The notes under the pieces were generated by a model, which worked only from the letters and a program-made list of their open reading frames with translations, made no database searches and was not told where the DNA came from. From contig UZAE01000191.1 in assembly GCA_900617975.1 (NCBI GenBank), positions 1-31,130 on the forward strand: DNA of 31,130 bases. The letters are read 5' to 3'. Shown here piece after piece: positions 24,649 through 31,130 of this stretch (positions within the stretch are counted from its first letter, which is position 1; every line of letters begins with the position of its first letter). Origin of the DNA: Rodentolepis nana (lineage: Eukaryota > Platyhelminthes > Cestoda > Cyclophyllidea > Hymenolepididae). The position numbers were made by a program, and so were the translations under genes.

Positions 24649-25610
24649 TTATTTTGTTGCGACTTTAAGGACGAAGTGTGATAGCAAATGCAATCAGCTG
24701 TTGAGATTAAAGCATGAGAATTTATTGAAACCATAGCAACCTATTTGAAGGTCAAATATTTACCCTAATCTGTCATTTATACCGTATGAAATGATAGGCT
24801 TCGGATTTATCTAGTTATTTCTATCAAATTGAATATGCAATTTAACGAACCTTCGAAAAAATCTAAATATGTAAACCGATCCCATTTTGTTTTCATAATC
24901 TTACATAGTTGGAATTCTTAAATTAAAATAAATAAAAGAGGCGCTCAGGTACTCCAGTCTGGAAATGAGTATGAGTTTTTCAAACATGAAAATTGTTTGA
25001 TTTTATTGAGTGGCCGTTTGTGTTAGCCTATAAATACGCAGATTTACAATGCAATTCCTGCGATATTTGAGTTTCTATCAGCTTTGAAGCCATCATTAGC
25101 ATTTGATTCAAAGCTATAAGTTAACGCCCTGCTTAGTTTAAAACTCGTAAATACCCTTTCGTACTTGTAACTGCTCCACTACGTATCATTCATATCTCAA
25201 TAGTTTCATCATTTTAATATCACTCCTATTGCTATATTAAGCGGGACTTATTTTTGGTAATTAAGATATTAATTTGAAGCTATTTATTATATGCACTGAA
25301 GGCATAAGGGCACTTAGAGGTGGGTATTAGCAGAAACTAATATGTGGTCTAATTTGATCAAAAATATTTATCTTAGTTCACAATTGTTTGAGAATTTTCA
25401 TATATGATTCCTACCATTGAAAACAGCGTATTCTGTTAAACTGTCTACAAAAATATTTATCGTTAAGCATTTAAATAGTTATTGAGACTGACAATATTTA
25501 AAGAATACCCTTAATCTCAGGAATATTACAAATATGTTTATTGCATTCATCATTAGCTATGTAATCGAATTGGCGGCTCGTACAGTGTTAACGGTTTTTA
25601 CTGTTGGAAA
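24649..25610. promoter_or_regulatory. Divergent promoter region between CFAP57 and PMS2
   Basis: 962 bp separate the two start codons, which face away from each other. The region is AT-rich with no open frame of note. The only site I can name is an X-box-like sequence at 24727-24740. No TATA box position is convincing. Transcription starts for both genes must lie here or very near, as no upstream non-coding exon was detected. Confidence 0.6.
24727..24740 (+). promoter_or_regulatory. X-box-like site (RFX binding), 79 bp upstream of the CFAP57 ATG
   Basis: The sequence GAAACCATAGCAAC has a perfect right half-site (AGCAAC fits RRNRAC), the preferred AT spacer, and a weaker left half (GAAACC against RYYNYY, two mismatches). 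RFX factors bind such imperfect palindromes shortly upstream of ciliary genes in worms, flies and vertebrates (established). CFAP57 is a ciliary gene and the distance is typical. Binding here is inferred. Confidence 0.45.
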
Positions 25611-28600
25611 ATGCGGAGTATAAAGCTTCTTGATAACAATTCGATACATAAACTTTGCTCGAGTCAGGTTGTGCTGACTTTAGGGATTGCTATAAAAGAG
25701 CTAATTGAGAATTCTGTTGACGCTGGAGCTAAAAAGATCGGTACGATTGTTCATTCATTTATTTTCTTCCCTAACAATAGAAATAAAGTTGAGAAATTTT
25801 GGATCCGATCTAATAGAAGTTATAGATGACGGATCAGGCATAAATGAGGCAGATTTCGACACTCTTGGTTTGTCCCATTCTTTAAGTTAATATGTTAGGA
25901 AAGAGCCATAGCACGTCCAAAATACATGATTTCAATGACATATCGAAAATTTCTTCATTTGGATTCCGAGGTGAAGCCCTTTTCTCATTATGCCAAGTTT
26001 CGTAAGTTTCTGAATATTTTTTATGACCTCTCTAGTGATGTTTCAATTCATACCAAAACTGAAGAGTCGAAAATTGGTATTCGATTGGAATTTTCCAACA
26101 CTGGAGATTTGAAATCTCGTCGGCCGTTAGCTCGTAGTCGTGGAACTACAGTCTGTGTTGAAAGGCTCTTCCATAATCTCCCTGTTCGAAGACGCCATTT
26201 AACTGATGCTACTCATTTAGCCAAAGAGTTTGCTCAAGCTGTTACTCTCATCTCAAGTTATTGCCTTTCGTTAACGGATGTCAATGTTTCTTGCTATCGA
26301 ATTGACAAGAAGGGGTAGGCTTTGCTTTTATATAATTAAATTTTATATCTAGAGTTAAAACGCTTGTTGTTTCCAATATGGCTGGGAGGTCTATATCTTC
26401 TAACATTGCAGCTGTTTATGGCCAAGCTCAGCTCACTTCTTTGGTAGAAATTCGTAGTGATTTCTTAATTTCCGAAAACCTTATCGAGGAGTACAATGTA
26501 AAGCTCTCCAAGGAAGAACTTGACGCCATAAAGTAATATCAATTTTTAATTCTTCAATTCTTGGTTAGAATTTCTGGTTTTATATCTGCTCCTCCTACTT
26601 CCGGGTGTTCCAAAAACACCGGCCGATCTTCAGGGGACCGACAGTTTGTAAGTGTTAATGGTCGGCCTTGTGACCTTCCACAATTCACTCGTCTAGCCAC
26701 AGATATCTGGCGACGGTGTTGTCGGGAGTCCCTTCTCTCCTCGTCCCAATGCCTTGGAATGCCATCGAGGAGTACTACTTCAGCGTTTCCAGTACTAATT
26801 CTTCTTGTGGAAGTGCCAAAATGTTAGTTTTTTTCACCATCTAGTCATAGAAGGTTCTCTAAATTTCTAATTGGCTCGTGTACGGGCTTTTTATTGCCAA
26901 ATTGGAGAACATGATTAGCACATTCCTGTAGTGAAGTTAGTTTAGTTGAAATAAAATCGGAACTACTGCGTAGAGGTTATGTTTATTTATTCATGATCAT
27001 GGGTTAAAAATCTCAGTTACTTAGTCGGCGTTGTTAAGCTTTCGCGTCTCTTTTAGCGAAAGTTGACGTTAATTTGTCACCTGACAAACGCCAGCTCCTT
27101 TTGCACTGGGAAAAGGCGGTGGTAATGAAGTTAAAAGCGGCTTTGACTGCTACTCTCGGATGCGCAGATCCGGCTGCTGAACAGTCCATTGCTGGTCTTC
27201 CTAGTCCGTCGAGTTGTTTTACTGCTTCCAGTGTAAAAAATGAGTCCCATTCTAGCCAACAACTCATTCAACGGCCTTTATTTTCAAAACATATCAAGGT
27301 CTCTCCTCCATCTTCATCACAACCCCCTCAGTCACCTCCGAGTTCTAAAAGGCCTCGCGTTGTGTCGCCTGTCTCAACTCCGTTGACTTCACAACGACCT
27401 GTGTTCTCGGGTAACTCGGCAAGGAAGAGCTATGACAATCGCTTGGTGAGTTAATCTGGTTTATGGTTTATAAGTGATCTAAATGACTTTGATGTAATAA
27501 ATCTGTTACATTCATTCTATTTATTATGAAAGATCTTACTCCTTGTATCTTATATGAGTTAACTATGTAAGGCATTGATTGATTGCCTGGCAAATTGGGT
27601 TTTGGGTCTTTGACTACTGATATTTGTGATGTAGTTCTTCATTACGAAGGGAATCACATTGAGCAAGTTCATTCTCTTTTAGCCACAGCTCAATCGCCAA
27701 CGTGTTAAAGTTGACTTCTCGTTGGGACGTCTGTTAAAATACTGGACATCAAAGGGATCATCTCCTGAAACCCCGGAAATACCAACCACTGGGGAATTTC
27801 ATGCAAATCTCACTGATTCCTCCGCTCAATCCGAGTTAACCACTGTCTTTCGGTAAGTTATTTTTTAGCCAATAAACTCTGCACTCGATGACGTAGAGGA
27901 AACATAAGTTGATATAATCAAATGTCCACCCGAAATATACACTTGTAAATATCTTAAATCGCGCATTTTAGAAGAGAATGGTTCAAGGATATGCGAGTGA
28001 TTGGTCAGTTCAACAAAGGTTTCATCATATGCCAATATCGAGATGATCTTTTTATTGTGGACCAGCACGCGAGTGATGAGAAATTTCGATATGAAAATCT
28101 CTGTGCAAATCATGAATTCACCAGCCAGCCCCTTGTTGCGTATGAGTTTATCATTTACTCAACGATAATTCTGCAATATTTAGACCCCAACAGCTCACCC
28201 TTAATGCCGTTCAAGAACATGTATTGGAAGAAAACATGGATGTCTTCTCAAAGTCTGGTTTTGTCTTTTCTGCTGATGAAAATGGTAAATGTATTTCCAA
28301 CAAATATACGTCTTACTGTTCCTATAGTTAGATTCCATCGTCACTACGGTATGGTACTGTAAGAATTAGTTTTTTTTCAAATTCTATTCATTACTCCAGC
28401 TGTATTACCTTTTATTTTCTTTTTTTTGTTTGTTGTTTGTCAATATCACTTATTATTGGTTTATTCATACACTTGTATTCTTGTTTAGCTCCATTGGGTC
28501 AACGATTTCGCCTAGTGGCAGCGCCTATGAGTGAGGGCAAAATTTTTGGTCCCACTGGTAAGTCAATTTGCGTTTATTAAGTTCGCTCAACTACTTACTC

Positions 28601-29162
28601 ATTTCACTTGTCTTTTTTTTAGATGTCGAGGAAATGCTTTTTGTATTATGTGAAGGCTTGGTAAGTTGACACCTATTTTTAAACAAAGCTTTAAGTGCCT
28701 TGGTATTATACTTTATTGCCACGGATCTGCATTACTGTCTACAGAACGATCGTTCAAAAACTTGTTTAAAAAAATTGATTTAGTCAAGAAACTGCAGACC
28801 CTCTCGTCTTCGTGATATTCTGGCTTCACGTGCCTGTCGAAGTGCTGTGATGATTGGCACCTCCCTCGACCACAAGCAGATGAATCGAGTAAGTTCCGCT
28901 GTCTCCATGCTTTCCAACCTATCACTTCTCTCAGTGTTCTCATGGAACTGTGCACATTTCAATTTACAGATCGTCTCTAATATGAGCTCAATGGAACATC
29001 CCTGGGCAAGTGCCAAACCTAGCTTCTAAATGCAATTCTTTTTATATGAATAGATGTCGATCAAAAGAATAATTCCTTTTTAATTTATTTCAGAACTGTC
29101 CTCACGGCAGACCCACAATGCGACATCTATTCCACCTTGGAAGACTGCATCAACTTAAATAG
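25611..29162 (+). CDS. PMS2: Mismatch repair endonuclease PMS2 (MutL homologue), complete 15-exon gene
   Basis: Exons: 25611-25740, 25781-25867, 25899-26001, 26036-26314, 26353-26532, 26569-26822, 27057-27445, 27683-27852, 27972-28139, 28184-28284, 28489-28557, 28623-28660, 28784-28888, 28970-29005, 29094-29162. They join to 2178 nt, or 725 residues plus TAG; human PMS2 is 862, and the difference is in the linker. The N-terminal GHKL ATPase has KELIENSVDAGA (E30, N34), DDGSG (59-63) and GFRGEAL (94-100). A Ser/Pro-rich linker contains a basic SSKRPR. The C-terminal nuclease has DQHASDEKFRYE (561-572), ACR (673-675) and CPHGRP (705-710), the metal-binding endonuclease set. QPLVAP (583-588) aligns with the QRLIAP PCNA-contact motif of human PMS2. 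The protein should pair with MLH1 and nick the strand to be repaired in the nucleus. Thirteen introns are GT-AG; the last is GC-AG. Confidence 0.95.
29006..29093 (+). other. PMS2 intron 14, GC-AG type (88 bp)
   Basis: After ...EHPW the sequence is TGG then GCAAGTGCC, and the acceptor is TTTATTTCAG before AAC TGT CCT. Joining them restores HPW-NCPHGRP exactly as in the family. No GT donor nearby gives this join. GCAAGT is the usual form of the minor GC donor class. Retention would add about seven residues and stop, removing CPHGRP. Confidence 0.85.
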
Positions 29163-30075
29163 GACTAATTGCTTTTATATCCAAATTCATACAAACATTT
29201 CCCCTATTCTGTTTTTTTAACTGCTGATTAAGCATTTAATAAGCCTATATTTATGTAAAAATTCGTTTATTATTGTCCAATGTAATAATTCAAAACAATC
29301 CCAATCCCGGCTGGCTTGCAATTTGTGTGACGGTTTAAGACCTCGGGGGGGATTCATCGACGTATGCAATCGCGATAGCCCTCACTGCATCTTAGAAAAT
29401 GTGAAGATATTTAAAAAATACATATTGGAGTTGGAGATTTTATTTGAAAGCGATCGAGTCTTATCAGTACTGGTTGCCGATTTTGTTTTTATTGTTTCTT
29501 TAGCACTTATTTCAACGAGTCTAGAGATAAGGTGAGGACGTCTATGTTGCGTCAAGGTAATAACCACTTTACCTTGCAGCTAGGTAAAGAGGAAACGAAA
29601 TAAGTTGCATAGGAGATTTTTTCAATTATTTTCTTTGTGTAAGCAAAGTTGCTTAATATGAGTAAAATAGGGGGAATAAAGTCAAGGCCTCGCAGTGGCC
29701 TACACGATTCAATACCTGGATTCATTTAACGCACTCTACTTGGCGGAGGAGAGTTCACGGCTTTGCATTCCAAAAATTACTTCGATGAGTTTGTCCCTCG
29801 CGTTTCGTGATCAAGTAACTTGGCCATAACACTGATGACATTTTTCCAGAGACCAAGATAGCAAGAAAATACTAACTTACATAGTTTTAACTGAACGACT
29901 TTAAACTAACCACTTTGGACTCGACTAATCAAAACAAATAACTCCTAAGAATTCAATAAACATATATAAAACACAATAACGAACTATTTATTCCCTCATT
30001 TTATTTTGTGAATCATCTCTGTACAAACCTGATTGGCTTAAATGTACATATACGATAAGAAAATGAATAATTTCT
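29163..30075. other. Convergent intergenic region
   Basis: It separates the PMS2 stop from the stop of the minus-strand gene. There is no AATAAA close to PMS2 on the plus strand; the first is at 29675-29680. Minus-strand AATAAA signals lie at 30005-30000 and 29992-29987, about 70-85 nt past the minus-gene stop. A 70-codon plus frame (29323-29535) and its antisense partner have no recognised domain. Confidence 0.5.
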
Positions 30076-30442
30076 CTACGACGAAGCGCCATTCAATGAG
30101 CTTCCAGAGCCTTCTGCCGTCGCCGAAGCGAGTTCAAACCACTGTCGAAGAGCCTCGACAAGCAACTGGGGTAGCGCAGTAACGTCGCGAAGAACTAAAT
30201 AGAATGGAAGGGGGAAGACATCCATATAGGGCAGCAATTTGCCCTGATCTGTGTATCTCCGCAAGTCGAAGATTGAATGCTACAAAGGAAAGAAGCATAA
30301 GTATCGCTATTTTCTGAATCGTGCCGTCCTTGTGGTTAATCTGTCAACCCTTTTTCTCCCCATTTACTTACACTAGCTGTCTCAGTCCTCGATCCATTAT
30401 GACCACTACCCACGAAGTTCATGTGTAAAATTGGCTTAAGGG
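30076..30442 (-). CDS. Last two coding exons of an unidentified conserved-looking gene (5' partial)
   Basis: The penultimate exon is 30442-30372 (acceptor CATTTAG, two bases of a split codon, then LKPILHMNFVGSGHNGSRTE..., donor GTAAGT). The intron 30371-30280 is 92 bp. The last exon is 30279-30076 (acceptor TTTGTAG, then HSIFDLRRYTDQGKLLPY, VFPLPFYLVLRDV, LPQLLVEALRQWFELA, and a Ser/Gly/Ala tail ending GASS-TAG). Both splice sites are strong and the frame is continuous, giving 90 complete codons. The mix of Pro, aromatic and charged residues is that of a folded, conserved C-terminal domain, not chance sequence. Two minus-strand AATAAA signals follow the stop. I do not recognise the family and assign no function. 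Upstream exons were not found before the window edge. Confidence 0.7.
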
Positions 30443-31130
30443 CTAAATGTAGCTATAGACGTGCTCTGGTAGCCATATTGGCTAACCTGTAAATTTTATG
30501 CCTTAATAAGCATTCCTTGTAACTCACCACTAATCAGTTAGATGCACCTTGAGCAACAAGACCTGAGAACTTTGGTTGTTAATAAATAGCTAGTGAATAA
30601 CTTTAGTTAGAACCCAAATGTGGCATTTAGATTCCGTCCAGTTTTGTCGCCTTGTCTATAAGCAGGAAAGAGCCCTCTAATGCTTAAAACTTGCTACGCA
30701 CTTTCTTTCGAATTAGAGCTACGAGCCAAGAAAATGAAAAGCTTCGTTCTTGAAGATCGATATCTTATCACTCGCGGGGTGTACGATAGACTTACCTCCA
30801 AGTGGTGCACCCTGGGCAACGTATACTCATAAGGCAAAAATGTCTATCAATCGGCAGTTGACTTCTGACTTCAAAGTACCATCACCCCACTCTACGTCAT
30901 ATCCGACTACTTCCATAGTACTCATCACACCTTTTTTCTACCTTTGTGTCCATCTCTTTTACATCTTTGAAACACTCTTCTATTCCCACCCCCTCTCGAC
31001 TTTTTTCACTTTGATGTTCCTCCTCCCCTCTGTGAAGCCTGAAGTCAACTACAGGGCTAATGATAACTATCAAAATGCCTGCCATATGATATAAATAAGT
31101 AAATGATATCTTATCACTCGCTTGCTTGGA
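30443..31130. other. Intron or flank upstream of the unidentified minus-strand gene
   Basis: From 30443 to 30758 no exon could be supported on either strand. The SINE-like copy 3 (30759-31121) occupies most of the rest. It most likely lies in an intron of the gene ending at 30076. Confidence 0.5.
30759..31121 (+). mobile_element. SINE-like element, copy 3, with perfect 17-bp target-site duplication
   Basis: The body (30776-31104) starts GGGTGTACGATAGACTTACC and ends GCCATATGATATAAATAAGTAAAT. It is flanked by identical 17-bp copies of GATATCTTATCACTCGC at 30759-30775 and 31105-31121. A duplication of this length, with an A/T-rich 3' tail and no terminal inverted repeats, is the mark of target-primed reverse transcription by a LINE machinery. 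It shares head, middle and tail blocks with the copies at 4348 and 17970 and is the longest of the three. It is probably the most recent insertion. There is no protein of its own; a 114-codon frame through it is broken by stops in the other copies. Confidence 0.9.

Noticed and set aside
25868..25892. Reading PMS2 exon 2 straight on to its in-frame TAA (frame ends LSHSLS)
   Set aside because: Removing the 31-bp intron 25868-25898 gives LGKSHSTSKIHDF, which matches the family (human LKHHTSKIQEF) and keeps the frame to the end of the gene.
28713..29016. Two minus-strand frames over the 3' end of PMS2
   Set aside because: They are antisense to PMS2 exons 13-14, which carry the conserved ACR motif on the plus strand.
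30750..31094. 114-codon frame through SINE-like copy 3, partly shared with copy 2
   Set aside because: The shared start (DLPP.GAPWAT) reflects nucleotide similarity of the repeat; the frame stops early in copy 1 and no domain is present.

Overview
The window looks like AT-rich nuclear DNA of a parasitic flatworm, most likely a tapeworm (Hymenolepis-like) and less likely a fluke. The basis is gene structure and composition: two conserved animal genes are split into many exons, the introns nearest each start codon are only about 31-82 bp, and introns tend to lengthen towards the 3' end. The species is an inference. No bacterial, viral or CRISPR features are seen. All exon coordinates were derived by hand from reading frame, splice dinucleotides and remembered protein family conservation.

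Layout. At 1-6679 there is mostly non-coding DNA with a possible terminal exon of a small membrane protein on the minus strand (1006-1193), some decayed coding-like sequence, and one copy of a dispersed SINE-like element (about 4348-4668). From 24648 down to 6680 on the minus strand is a complete 13-exon gene for CFAP57 (WDR65), a WD40 plus coiled-coil protein of cilia and flagella (1297 residues predicted). Its last introns are long: one of 7.2 kb holds homopolymer C tracts and a possible regulatory block, and another contains a second SINE-like copy. From 25611 to 29162 on the plus strand is a complete 15-exon gene for PMS2, the endonuclease subunit of the mismatch-repair MutL-alpha complex (725 residues predicted). 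At 30076-30442 on the minus strand are the last two coding exons of a well-structured gene that I do not recognise. A third, youngest-looking SINE-like copy with a perfect 17-bp target-site duplication lies just upstream of them (30759-31121).

How they fit together. CFAP57 and PMS2 are arranged head to head across 962 bp. A sequence resembling an RFX X-box, the usual switch for ciliary genes, lies 79 bp upstream of the CFAP57 start. The two genes have no known functional link (axoneme motility against DNA repair), so shared regulation would be positional only. PMS2 and the unidentified 3' gene converge tail to tail across about 0.9 kb. The window is largely ordinary conserved genes. The more unusual points are the extreme intron-size polarity, a GC-AG intron just before the last catalytic motif of PMS2, and a SINE-like family whose antisense strand carries a ready-made splice donor.
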